The notes under the pieces were generated by a model. The model was not told the DNA's origin, ran no database searches, and saw only the letters and a list, made by a program, of their open reading frames with translations. DNA of 64,000 nucleotides from Prevotella dentasini JCM 15908 (GTDB lineage Bacteria > Bacteroidota > Bacteroidia > Bacteroidales > Bacteroidaceae): NCBI RefSeq assembly GCF_000614065.1, contig NZ_BAKG01000002.1, forward strand, positions 62,001-126,000, in the 5' to 3' direction. The position numbers and the translations under genes were made by a program. Positions 20,278 to 29,346 of this stretch are shown piece after piece; position 1 is the stretch's first letter; each line of letters starts with the position of its first letter.

Positions 20278-22466
20278 ATGGAGCTTCTGACGATACGACA
20301 TAAAGACTTTACGATGAGCATCGAATGTAGTAAGTTTGATGCCATTTGGGGAAAGGCCGTGCAGAACATTGGTGCTGCGCGGCTGCTTTCTACCTATACG
20401 TGGACAGACGGAGTAGAGTCGGTGGTCAGGAGCGACGACAGTGGCGAGGTACAGCTCCAACAGGGGCAGGCGGCTCCTGCGGTCTTTTTCGACAATGCCG
20501 ACTATCCTGTCTGGGTGGAGTTTGCCAATGGCGTAAGGGAAGCGAGTTTCGGCTCTATGCTGCAAAGTGAGAATGAAAGGTTTGGATTCCGTCGTGGCAT
20601 ACTGGCCGGATTCGTCAACTACGGCAATGAGGTGGGCCGGAGCGAAATAGCCATCTCTTACCGTGTCGGCACAGAGACCAGACGGTTTGTATTCGGTTTC
20701 GAGGTGCTGAGCACGAAACTCGACTATCACGACCACTGGCGGAAGATGGTGGAAGACATTGAAGCCGAATACCGCATGCTTTCGCTCGATTTCATGCGAC
20801 GCACCTTCCACGGCTTTACGCCCGACACAAGGGAGAAACGCCCGAATTGGTTTGGTGGAGCATCTTTCAGGGCGAGCAGCGAAAGTTTCTGCAGGCCTGC
20901 CGCAACATTGTGGAACGTCCGCGTCGCCGTCTACATGGACATAAGGTCTATCTGCGTGCCGACCAGCTGAAGCATGTCCCGACAATGATAGAGAACGAAC
21001 TGGCCGAGCATCGCATGGAGCATGCCCACCGTTATTGCGTGGAAGAACAGCTGCAGAGCAACGATACACAGGAGAACCGTTTCCTGAAATATGCACTCCG
21101 TCATATAGCCGGCAGATACGACGAATTGCGGCAGCGCATTGAGGCTGTCAAGAATATATCCGATGTCCTGAAGGCCGATATGCTGTCGACCCTCCACGCC
21201 ATGCGGTGCCTTTGCCGACATCCTTTCTTCCGCACGGTCGGCAGTTTCAAGGGCCTTTCACAGGAGAGCCTTGTCCTTCAGAAAGCTACCGGGTATAGTC
21301 AGGTTTACCGCACGTGGCATTTGCTCCGGCGTGCCTATTCGCTCAACGATGGCATTTATCGCCTGCAATCGAAGGACATTGCCACACTCTACGAGATTTG
21401 GTGCTTCATAGAGGTCAGCCACATCGTGCGCCATCTGCTGGGACTGAACGCTGACGAGGTGGAGCACCGCAACCGGACGGAGCTGAGCGGCATGTTTACG
21501 TGGACACTCGGAAAAGGTGGGCACTCGCGCATCCTCTTCAGAAAAGACGATGTAGAACTGGCGGAACTTATCTACAACCCGAAGCATGTCGAGCGCGAGA
21601 ACGACATTGTCAGCATTTCGTATCTGGTATCGCCAACCGTGGCACAAAAGCCCGACATTGTGCTTCAGCTCACCAAGAACGACCTTAGCCGGGGCATGAA
21701 GATGACCTATCTTTTCGACGCCAAGTACCGAATAGACGGGAAAGCCGGCAGCGTGGACATACCGCCCGAAGACGCCATCAACCAAATGCACCGCTACCGC
21801 GATGCCATCTACTATAGGGAATATGATGCCGCACCGCTGAAGAAAGAGGTGATAGGCGGCTATATCCTCTTCCCCGGCGGTGGAGAGCCTGCCGACGTGG
21901 AGGTCTCCAAATTCTACAAGACCATAGGAGAGGTGAATATCGGTGCCTTTCCCCTTCGTCCGAACGACGGGCGCAACCGTCGGTTGCTCGAGGATTTTAT
22001 CCGAAGCCTGATAGAACGGAAGTCTACTGAGACCATCTCGCAGGTTATTCCACAGAAAGGAACGTTTGTCGAGGTGGGCGACCGCGTACTTGTCGGACTC
22101 GTAAAGCCCAACAGCCGCCGCGGCTATCTTGACGGATTCAAAGACGGAAAGGCCGTGCGCTACTATACCGGCTCGCACTTCCCCACTACGATAGCCCTGC
22201 AAGACCTTCACTTCTTCGTGCCTTACGTCAAGGGGCTGGGCATCCGCGACGTCTACGAGATAACGCGCATACGGACCATTGCCGCCAGCGAGGTGAAGCA
22301 GACAGAGGGCGACGGGGCTGCCGTAAACGACATCCGGCTGACCTTTGAGCTTAAGTTCAGTCGGAGACTGTCTGACGGATGGCAAAGGATAGACACCCAC
22401 GGAATGATAGACTACACCTTCTTCGATACGACTTTTGAGGGCATAGGGCAGCTTATGGGGCTTTAG
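20278..22466 (+). CDS. DUF2357 / McrC-like restriction nuclease, frameshifted
   Basis: Partner nuclease of the McrB-like motor; starts 4 bases after its stop. One missing base near 20,847 (gaattggtttgg to gaatttggtttgg, restoring NLVWWSIFQGEQ) splits it into two frames; restored length is 729 residues. The N-terminal half (to about 350) resembles DUF2357. A PD-(D/E)XK core follows: KPDIVLQL (Asp460) and FDAKYRID (Asp481, Lys483). After the nuclease come about 150 residues (KGTFVEVGDRVLVGLVKPNSRRGYLDGF ... YYTGSHFP) that form an additional C-terminal domain with no family I can name. GC-rich like the 3' part of the McrB-like gene. The DUF2357 label is from memory of the family. Confidence 0.82.
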
Positions 22467-22536
22467 CGATGGTCTGTTCTGGCCTTATGTCGGAGGGAGT
22501 TTCCACGGCCTGATAGCAGAAGGGACAGAGGGACAA

Positions 22537-22600
22537 AATCGAAGTGCCGTTTTCGCCATGCGAAAACGGCACTTTCGTTGTATGAAAGCGGCACTTTCGT
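22537..22600. repeat. Interspersed palindromic element, copy 1
   Basis: Lies in a 440-base gene-free stretch (22,467-22,906). gaagtgccgttttcg (22541-22555) pairs with cgaaaacggcacttt (from 22561) across a short ccatg loop; a third unit gaaagcggcactttcg follows at 22584-22599. Four related elements occur elsewhere in the window, all outside genes. Confidence 0.85.
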
Positions 22601-22718
22601 TCTGCGGGTCGGGCAGGATGGTGAATGGGGAAGTTTACTACGACCGGTTGGGAGCACCGGAATTGTAAATGCAGCAAATAAATATTGGTAGGAGGGTGTT
22701 AGTTTGGCATATATTTTG

Positions 22719-22726
22719 TAATTTTG
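22719..22726 (+). promoter_or_regulatory. Candidate -7 box upstream of the CobW-family gene
   Basis: TAATTTTG fits TAnnTTTG. It lies about 180 bases before the start codon, and the nearest TTTG (22703) is closer than the usual 19-21 bases, so it is only a candidate. Nothing else recognisable was seen between it and the gene. Confidence 0.3.
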
Positions 22727-22906
22727 TAGGATAAAGTGAAGAGTGGATGATGCTTCCCGGGCATTGGCTTCCCCGTGCTGCCCTTGTCTCACGTAAGTTC
22801 ATGGAGAGGGGAGGATGGTTGGCATGCAGGGTGTCTGCTGCTGTGTGGAGGTTTTGTTTGGACAGGCTCTTCATCATCAGGAAACGAAACATTAAATACG
22901 CAATCA

Positions 22907-24144
22907 ATGAATACAAAAGAAACTCCCGTCTTGCTGCTGACCGGCTATCTCGGCAGCGGAAAGACAACACTCGTCAACCGAATCCTCGCCAATGAGAAGG
23001 GAATCAGGTTTGCCGTTATCGTCAACGACATCGGCGAAGTGAACATCGACGCCAGTCTCATAGAGTCGGGTGGGGTAGTCGGTCAGAAAGACGACTCCCT
23101 CGTTGCCCTTCAGAACGGCTGCATCTGCTGCACTCTGAAGATGGATTTGGTACAGCAAATCAGCGAGATAGTAGGTCAGCAGAAGTTCGACTATATAGTC
23201 ATTGAGCGAGCGGCATCTGCGAACCTGCACCTATTGCACAGACCATCTGTGCCTATCCGCAGATGTATCCCGACTTTGCCAAGAGCGGCAAGGCTGTGCT
23301 CGACTCTATCGTCACGGTGGTGGACGCTCGCCGCATGTGCGATGAGTTCTCGGCAGGCAACGACCTGTTGAAGAACGACCTCGGTGAGGACGATTTGGAG
23401 AACCTGCTCATTCAGCAGATAGAGTTCTGCAACATTATCCTCTTAAATAAGGTGGACGACGTAGACAAGGAGGAGTTGGGCATGGTGCGCAGTATCATCC
23501 GTTCGCTACAGCCCAAGGCCGAAATCATAGAGTGCAACTATGGCGACGTGGAACTCGACAAGATTCTCAATACCCGCTCGTTCGACTTCGACAAGGTGGC
23601 AACTTCGGCCTCGTGGATAGCCGCCATTGAGGGCGAAGCTGACGAAGATGAGGACGACGACCATCATGACGGGCATCATCATCACGCCCACGACGAAGCC
23701 GGAGAACACCATCATCACGGTCACCATCACCACCATCACCATGGTTTGGAGAACGAGGAGAGCGGAGAGGCACTGGAGTATAACATCCAGACTTTTGTCT
23801 ACTACAACCGCCGCCCGTTCGACATTAACTTTTTCGACGACTTCGTGGCACGCAAATGGCCGAAGAGCATCATCCGCTGCAAGGGACTTTGCTATTTCGA
23901 GAGCGAGAAGGACATCTGCTATGTCTTTGAGCAGGCAGGCCGTCAGGTCAATCTCCGCAATGTCGGGCAGTGGTATGCGACAATGCCGCAGTTCGAGCTG
24001 AAGGAGTTTCTCAAGCAGAATCCGCAGGCGCTCAAGGATTGGGAAGAGCCTTACGGCGACCGCATGCAAAAACTGGTCTTCATTGGTCAGAATCTCGACA
24101 AGGAGGCTATTGCGAAAGCTCTCGACCTGTGCTTGGTGAAATAG
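22907..24144 (+). CDS. CobW/P47K-family metallochaperone GTPase with His-rich loop, frameshifted
   Basis: G3E-family GTPase that delivers a metal (zinc or cobalt) to client enzymes. Walker A GYLGSGKTTL near residues 13-22, the metal-binding GCICCTLK motif (Cys72, Cys74, Cys75), and NKVDD near 180. One G is missing at about 23,216 (attgagcgagcgg to attgaggcgagcgg, restoring IEASGICEPAPIAQT); the restored protein has 412 residues. Between the GTPase and the C-terminal CobW_C domain there is a long histidine/aspartate/glutamate segment (about residues 245-285; 23,640-23,750), typical of zinc-handling members. The C-terminal half has the expected RPFDINFFDDFVARKWPKSI block. Confidence 0.9.
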
Positions 24145-24537
24145 GGAGGAATACGGCCGTCCCCTCGTGCAGTTTCTCTTCGGGGAAAGACTGCGTTAGG
24201 GGGTGGCTCTTGTTTTCCCCGTGCGGCAGTACCTGTGTGCTTTGCGTAGGTTTTGTTCCATTTCCGGAGGATTCGGGTTCTTGTTCGCAAATACTTTGTT
24301 TTCGACAAAAAAGCAAGGTATTTACTTCTCGCCCTCCCTTTTGGTTGCAAAAGCGATGTTTCTTAATGATTTTGCAATGTGCAGACTCGGAAAACGGTGC
24401 ATTGCAGACTCCTCTCCGTTATGGCCGGATGTAAAAAAGACGGCATTTTCTTTGGTAGTTTGAATTTTTTGGGATATATTTGCGGTATCATTAGACAACT
24501 GATACTAATCAATAAATAATTAAAAATCAACTTTACT
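24145..24537. other. Intergenic region upstream of gdhA
   Basis: No gene recognised in these 393 bases. Apart from the gdhA promoter at its 3' end, nothing structured stands out. Confidence 0.5.
24451..24482 (+). promoter_or_regulatory. gdhA promoter, near-perfect Bacteroidetes consensus
   Basis: TTTG at 24451-24454, a 20-base spacer, and TATATTTG at 24475-24482 match the -33/-7 consensus (TTTG / TAnnTTTG). Predicted transcription start near 24,488, giving a leader of about 50 bases. Confidence 0.72.
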
Positions 24538-25881
24538 ATGGAAGTCGTAAAAATTATGCAGGCTTTGGAGCAGAAGCATCCGGGCGAGTCAGAGTACTTA
24601 CAGGCAGTTCAGGAAGTTCTCGAGTCTATCGAGGAAGTGTACAATCAGCACCCTGAGTTCGAGAAGGCAAAGATTGTTGAAAGAATGGTTGAGCCGGAGC
24701 GTATCTTCACTTTCCGTGTTACATGGATTGACGATAAGGGCGAAGTACAGACAAACCTCGGCTATCGCGTACAGTTCAACAGCGCAATTGGCCCGTATAA
24801 GGGTGGTCTCCGTTTCCACAAGGCTGTTACTCCTTCAATGCTGAAGTTCCTCGGCTTCGAGCAGACATTCAAGAATGCTTTGACAACACTCCCAATGGGC
24901 GGTGGCAAGGGTGGATCTGATTTCGACCCAGTAGGCAAGTCTGAAGCTGAGATTATGCGTTTCTGTCAGGCCTTCATGCTTGAGTTGAAGCACAATATCG
25001 GCCCGGATCAGGATATTCCTGCAGGCGACGTAGGCGTTGGTGGCCGCGAAATCGGTTACATGAACGGTATGTACCAGAAGCTCACACGTCAGTATCACAC
25101 TGGTGTGCTCACAGGCAAGGGCCTGACATGGGGTGGTTCTTTCTTCCGTCCTGAGGCTACAGGTTACGGTGCACTCTACTTCACAGAGCACCTCCTCAAG
25201 AAGGCCGGCAAGGACATCAAGGGCAAGAAGGTTGCTCTCTCCGGCTTCGGTAACGTGGCTTGGGGTGCTGCTCAGAAGACCACCGAGTTGGGTGGTAAGG
25301 TTGTAGCTATCTCTGGTCCTGACGGTGTTTGCGAGATTCCTGAAGGCATCACCACAGAGATGATTGACTATATGCTCGAAATGCGTTCTTCTAACCGTAA
25401 CAAGGTTGAAGACATGGCAACCAAGTTCCCGGGCAAGGCTAAGTTCACCGCAGGCAAGAAGGCTTGGAGCGTTCCTTGCGACATCGCTCTTCCTTGCGCA
25501 TTCCAGAACGAGCTGAGCGAGGACGACGCCAAGGAGCTGAAGGCTAATGGCTGCTGGTGCTGCTGCGAAGTTTCCAACATGGGTTGCCAGCCGGGTGCTA
25601 TCCACTTCTTCCAGAAGAACGGCATCCTCTTTGCTCCGGGCAAGGCTGTAAACGCCGGTGGTGTTGCTACCTCTGGTCTTGAAATGACACAGAACGCAGC
25701 TCACTTGAACTGGGCTCCTGCTGAGGTTGACGCTAAGCTCCACTGGATTATGGAAAGCATCCACGAGCAGTGCGTGAAGTTCGGCGAGCAGCCAGACGGC
25801 TCTGTTGACTACGTGAAGGGTGCTAACATCGCAGGCTTCATGAAGGTTGCACAGGCTATGCTTGAGCAGGGCGTAATCTAA
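24538..25881 (+). CDS. gdhA: NADP-type glutamate dehydrogenase
   Basis: Interconverts 2-oxoglutarate plus ammonia and glutamate; the main ammonia-assimilation route in many Bacteroidetes. 447 residues, the length of hexameric NADP-dependent enzymes. The substrate region RFHKAVTPSMLKFLGFEQTFKNALTTLPMGGGKGGSDFDPVGKS contains the catalytic lysine, and the nucleotide-binding motif SGFGNVAWGAA lies near residue 240. Strongly biased, expression-type codon use. Single gene behind its own promoter. The cofactor preference is inferred from length and family. Confidence 0.96.
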   Translation: MEVVKIMQALEQKHPGESEYLQAVQEVLESIEEVYNQHPEFEKAKIVERMVEPERIFTFRVTWIDDKGEVQTNLGYRVQFNSAIGPYKGGLRFHKAVTPSMLKFLGFEQTFKNALTTLPMGGGKGGSDFDPVGKSEAEIMRFCQAFMLELKHNIGPDQDIPAGDVGVGGREIGYMNGMYQKLTRQYHTGVLTGKGLTWGGSFFRPEATGYGALYFTEHLLKKAGKDIKGKKVALSGFGNVAWGAAQKTTELGGKVVAISGPDGVCEIPEGITTEMIDYMLEMRSSNRNKVEDMATKFPGKAKFTAGKKAWSVPCDIALPCAFQNELSEDDAKELKANGCWCCCEVSNMGCQPGAIHFFQKNGILFAPGKAVNAGGVATSGLEMTQNAAHLNWAPAEVDAKLHWIMESIHEQCVKFGEQPDGSVDYVKGANIAGFMKVAQAMLEQGVI

Positions 25882-25892
25882 AAAGTTTTCTC

Positions 25893-25924
25893 CGTTCCCC
25901 ACTCGCCTCGCGTGAGTGGGAACG
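25893..25924 (+). terminator. Hairpin after gdhA
   Basis: cgttcccc-actc pairs with gagt-gggaacg around a short loop, with one bulged base. There is no T-run behind it, so termination is uncertain. Confidence 0.4.
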
Positions 25925-25963
25925 ATATGCAACAGGGAGGAGACTGAGTTAAACACATAACGA

Positions 25964-26752
25964 ATGAAGAATATCAGAATCCTCTTAACAGCATTAACAA
26001 TATTCGTAGGCTTTACTATCTCGTCAGCGTGCTATGCGCAGATGGGGGGTAAAGCCTCTTATTATAGTAATGGGCTGCACGGAAGGCGCATGAGTAATGG
26101 CGAACGCTACAACCGGGACAGTCTGACCTGTGCGCACCGAACGTTGCCCTTCGGCACCCGGCTGCGCGTAACCAATCCGCAGAACGGGAAGTCGGTCGTT
26201 GTCCGCGTTACCGACCGTGGCCCGTTTGTCCGTGGACGTATCATTGACCTCTCATACGCTGCTGCACGGAAGTTGGGAACAATTTCCAAAGGTGTTGCCT
26301 ATATAAAGATTGAGGTGCTGCCACGCAGTACGGAAGTTCCATACGCTTCGGAACCCGTGCGTGTCGAGATGCCGGAGGTGGAGTATGGTATGGCAGGTGT
26401 TTGCTATGAGTTTATCCCGGACTGGGAGAAGAGCACCGAAGAAGACCAGCCCAAGCAGATTGTCCGTAAGGTGGATACCCGCCGCAAAGCTGTCCCGGCA
26501 ACTACTGGTAGCAAGCCGGCAACAGCTTCGGCCAATGCTCCTGCCGTTGCAGGCAAGTCTTCGCCTGTAGCTTCAAGAAAAGAGAGGGCAAGGGCTACCA
26601 AGCCTCAACAGCCTCAGCAGGCTCATTCCAGACCTCAGCAGCCGCACGCGAAGGCGCAGCAGCCGGCAAGGCCGCCGGAAGAGAAGAAGACAAATAGTTG
26701 GTCTGACTTTTTCAGACGTGTCAAGGATGGCGTTACCGGCCTTTTTGACTGA
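25964..26752 (+). CDS. RlpA-like secreted protein with double-psi beta-barrel
   Basis: 262 residues. A signal peptide (about 1-25, hydrophobic core LLTALTIFVGFTISSACYA) precedes a double-psi beta-barrel domain of the RlpA family (GKASYYSNGLHGRRMSNGERYN ... VRVTDRGPFVRGRIIDLSYAAA), which in related proteins cleaves or binds naked glycan strands of peptidoglycan. The DRGP and IDLS motifs are intact. Residues 165-240 are a proline/alanine/glutamine-rich linker, and a short C-terminal amphipathic stretch (WSDFFRRVKDGVTGLF) ends it. There is no SPOR domain, unlike E. coli RlpA. Confidence 0.88.
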   Translation: MKNIRILLTALTIFVGFTISSACYAQMGGKASYYSNGLHGRRMSNGERYNRDSLTCAHRTLPFGTRLRVTNPQNGKSVVVRVTDRGPFVRGRIIDLSYAAARKLGTISKGVAYIKIEVLPRSTEVPYASEPVRVEMPEVEYGMAGVCYEFIPDWEKSTEEDQPKQIVRKVDTRRKAVPATTGSKPATASANAPAVAGKSSPVASRKERARATKPQQPQQAHSRPQQPHAKAQQPARPPEEKKTNSWSDFFRRVKDGVTGLFD

Positions 26753-27149
26753 CGATTTAATGGTATATAAGTGAGGCTTCATCTGGGTTTTCCGGCTCAT
26801 GCGTTCATGCGTGTGAGCCGTTATTATTCTTTCCTGCTGATGATTTGGTGGCATGGCAAGTTGGATATCGTTGGGCTTGCCGGCCCGTGCCTGATATGTA
26901 GGTGCGGTTGTTGTTTCTCCAGCTAATGGTTTGGCAGTGCGGAAAGTTAAGGGCTGTTGCCTTTGGCGGCCAGTGGCTTGGATGATTACGGGCCGGGATT
27001 TGGCGTGGAAATACGTCGTGAGCTTGGACGAAAAGCAGGATAATGGTTGTGACGGGCTGTCTTTTCGCAGAAAATAGTTTGTTGTTTGGTCAAGATGCTG
27101 TACTTTTGCAGGCGCAAAAACATAGTTCGGAAAATAACAAACAAAAGCA
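26753..27149. other. Intergenic region with candidate terminator
   Basis: No convincing gene in 397 bases. A hairpin near 26793-26820 (cggctca / tgagccg) followed by ttattattctttcc is a likely terminator for the RlpA-like gene. The next gene's promoter lies at the 3' end. Confidence 0.5.
27078..27108 (+). promoter_or_regulatory. Promoter of DUF4923-type lipoprotein
   Basis: TTTG at 27078-27081, 19-base spacer, TACTTTTG at 27101-27108: a good match to the Bacteroidetes consensus. Predicted leader of about 35 bases. Confidence 0.6.
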
Positions 27150-27806
27150 ATGAAGAAATTTATGACGATGGCTGCCGCGGCGGCCCTGACATTCACTTCG
27201 TGCGGCGGACCCGGGACGGGTCTGGGCAGCACTTCCTCCGGCGGGTCGGCAGTGGGCAATGTACTTGGCGACATACTTGGAGCGGCAACCAGTGGAGAAA
27301 CCCTTGGCAATATCCTGACCTCGGTCATAGGGTTGGACAGGGTCTCGCAGGAGAATCTGTATGGTACTTGGCGGTACCGTGGGCCGGGTTGTGCGTTCAC
27401 GTCGGAGAATACTCTGGCAAAGGCTGGTGGCGAAGTGGCGGCAACGGAAGTAAGGCAGAAACTTGCTGCACAGTATGAGAAAATAGGCTTCAGCAGCGGC
27501 AACACGTTTATAACCTTCAACGATAACCACAAGTTCTCTGCCAAGATAGACGGCAAGAGCTGGGGCGGAACGTGGAGTTTCGACAAGAGCGACCAGTCAG
27601 TCAGCTTTCAGGGGCTGTTGCTCAACCTCAAGGGCTATGTGAAGCGGAACGGAAACGGCAGCATCAGTATTCTTTTTGAATCGAAGAAGATACTTACCCT
27701 CTTCCAGACGATGGCGGCTTTGAGCGGCAACAGCACGCTGTCTGCGATTGGCGATATTTCCAAGAACTACGACGGGGTACGCATAGGTTTTGAGATGAAG
27801 AAGTAG
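27150..27806 (+). CDS. DUF4923-type lipoprotein
   Basis: 218 residues. It has a lipoprotein signal (MKKFMTMAAAAALTFTSC, Cys18 as lipidation site), a glycine/serine-rich stretch, then a compact domain with LYGTWRYRGPGCAFTSENTLAKAGG and KSWGGTWSFDKSDQSVSF. This matches the Bacteroidales family DUF4923 as I remember it; its function is unknown. Probably surface or periplasmic. Own promoter and terminator, so monocistronic. Confidence 0.8.
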   Translation: MKKFMTMAAAAALTFTSCGGPGTGLGSTSSGGSAVGNVLGDILGAATSGETLGNILTSVIGLDRVSQENLYGTWRYRGPGCAFTSENTLAKAGGEVAATEVRQKLAAQYEKIGFSSGNTFITFNDNHKFSAKIDGKSWGGTWSFDKSDQSVSFQGLLLNLKGYVKRNGNGSISILFESKKILTLFQTMAALSGNSTLSAIGDISKNYDGVRIGFEMKK

Positions 27807-27826
27807 CGGCTGCCGTGCGATACGGA

Positions 27827-27866
27827 TGTCCCGGCTCCATGAGTATGGAGCCGGGACATTTCGTTT
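27827..27866 (+). terminator. Terminator after DUF4923 gene
   Basis: Perfect 14-bp stem tgtcccggctccat / atggagccgggaca (27827-27840 with 27845-27858), loop gagt, followed by tttcgttt. Confidence 0.85.
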
Positions 27867-27947
27867 GGGCGGGTCAAAGAAAAAACTGCCTCAGGAACGG
27901 TTGTTCCATCGGCAGTCAGTAGTAAGTAAATAGTCTAATTGAATCAG

Positions 27948-28822
27948 TTATTTTTGTGTCTGTATATCGAATTCCGTTACTTTGCTTATGCTTTTGTTTC
28001 CCTGCAATACGGTCAGGGCAAACTTTGACGTTCCGTTCTTCAGCTTCTTGTCTGCCTTTATGACGGCAGTATAGCGTATTCCCTTTCCCGGGGCTATGCT
28101 TTCTACGTGGATGGACGGGCTGATGTAGATGTGGCGGTTGCCCGTTGACTCAATCACGGAGGCTGAACGTCGTAGATGGTCTGCTGTCCGCGGTTGTATA
28201 TCTCGAAGATTACTTTTCCTATCTCATTTGCCGACAGCATGCCGTCCTGATTGTCGTCTACGAAGCGTGCGTTCTCTATTTCTATGTTGGGGGCGAAGCT
28301 GTACGGCTCGGCCAGATTCTCCATGCTCGACAGTGTGGGTATGGTCGTGGTAGGCTGTGCGGCACTGTAGTCGCCGGTATAGTCGCTGCTTTGGAAGTCG
28401 TAGATGCGGTCGTCGCCCTTTCCGCTGGCGTCGAATCCGCTGTTGTCTGTCCCGTCTACCAGCGTTGTGGTGTCGGTATCGCTGTACGAATTGCCGCGGC
28501 CGCGGTCCAGACCGTATGTGTCGTCGTTATAGGGGTTGACGCCCCGTGCCTTGTTTTCCTGCACCTGCTCGTAATGGTCGTGCACCTCCTGCCGCTCCCT
28601 TTGGTCGGCCTTTGTTCCTATTGCCGCCCCGACGGCTGCTCCGCCTGCCATTCCTATGATGCTGCCCCAGTCTGAACCGCGTGCTCCTCCCGTAATTCCG
28701 CCTATGGCACTTCCGAGGATGCTTCCGAGAGAGCCTCCGGTATATGCTCCGGAGCCGGCGTATGTACCGCAGCTGCCGAGCATGAGAACCGCGCAGAGGG
28801 GTAGTATGTTGTATTTCTTCAT
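27948..28822 (-). CDS. Glycine-zipper lipoprotein, frameshifted
   Basis: Read on the minus strand it begins MKKYNILPLCAVLMLGSCGTYAG with Cys18 as the lipidation site. It continues with a glycine-zipper segment (SLGSILGSAIGGITGG ... GMAGGAAVGAAIG) that usually inserts in or packs against membranes, a charged middle region, and a C-terminal domain that starts ENARFVDDNQDGMLSANEIGKVIFEIYN. A stop after YDVQPP at 28,155 interrupts it, and the next frame continues VIESTGNRHIYISPSIHVESIAPGKGI... to 27,948. One missing base in a C triplet (minus strand; about 28,158) explains this. The DNQDGMLSANE stretch resembles an EF-hand/dockerin-like calcium loop. Restored length about 291 residues. Confidence 0.8.
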
Positions 28823-28848
28823 ATTCGCTGCGTTTTGTTATTGCTGTG

Positions 28849-28856
28849 CAAAGGTA
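28849..28856 (-). promoter_or_regulatory. -7 box for the glycine-zipper lipoprotein
   Basis: On the minus strand TACCTTTG, with a CTTG-like element 20 bases upstream (near 28,877-28,880), 27 bases before the start codon. Confidence 0.5.
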
Positions 28857-29014
28857 ATGACTGTCTCCGGGTGTGGCAAGGATATTTCCCTACGGATGGT
28901 GGGGAAATCCCTACCGTGTCTTGTTCCCGTTGTCTTTCGGTGGTCGTGGCAGCCGTATGCGGCATGAGCAGGGAGGTTATACTTGGGTGCCGGCCACCGT
29001 TATACTTGGGAAGA

Positions 29015-29198
29015 GATGCTCGCCATACCTAAGCGGCTTTGGTTTTTCTTGGGCTTCTACGAGCGTCTCACTGCTTTGAGACGAACGTCTCACTATTATG
29101 AGACGAGTGTCTCACTATTATGAGACGATTGTCTCACTATTATGAGACATTTATAGAAGCCCAAGAAAAACCAAAGCCGCTTAGGTATGGCGAACATC
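29015..29198. repeat. Nested palindrome: 45-bp inverted arms around four hairpin repeats
   Basis: Left arm 29015-29059 and right arm 29154-29198 are reverse complements: the inner 40 bases are identical and the outer five carry one mismatch. The 94 bases between them hold four tandem 22-base units, each containing GTCTCA-n6-TGAGAC, itself a 6-bp hairpin with a 6-base loop (three units GTCTCACTATTATGAGAC, one variant with ctgctt in the middle). The four-base spacers are gaac, gagt, gatt and attt. There is no coding potential. The element fills most of the 524-base gap between two divergent genes. Confidence 0.95.
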
Positions 29199-29333
29199 AT
29201 CGTGCTGCTCATACGGCGATGGCAGCAGCATGGGTGGTCTGCCCGTGCCGGTTAGGTCGGGCAGACGAGGTTATATAATGTAAAGATACGCTAAATAATG
29301 AGGCAAGAGCGGGCCGGGCGCATACTTTATTCG

Positions 29334-29341
29334 TATATTTG
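29334..29341 (+). promoter_or_regulatory. -7 box abutting the MutS-like start codon
   Basis: TATATTTG lies 5 bases before the ATG at 29,347. Bacteroidetes transcripts normally begin about 6-8 bases after this box, so transcription would start at or inside the start codon, giving a leaderless mRNA. Confidence 0.5.
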
Positions 29342-29346
29342 CGGGC

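Noticed and set aside
21258..22400. Minus-strand 380-codon frame opposite the DUF2357 nuclease
   Set aside because: Antisense shadow of a GC-rich gene; the plus-strand product has recognisable nuclease motifs.
22467..24144. Cobalamin-type riboswitch upstream of the CobW-family gene
   Set aside because: Only a palindromic repeat element is seen; no B12-box-like sequence was recognised.
26573..27586. Minus-strand 337-codon frame over the RlpA/DUF4923 intergenic region
   Set aside because: Overlaps two real genes antisense, and its product is low-complexity without domains.
29060..29153. CRISPR-like array (four regular repeats)
   Set aside because: Repeats are separated by only 4 bases, with no spacers of 25-40 bases and no cas genes nearby; the array is enclosed in inverted arms.
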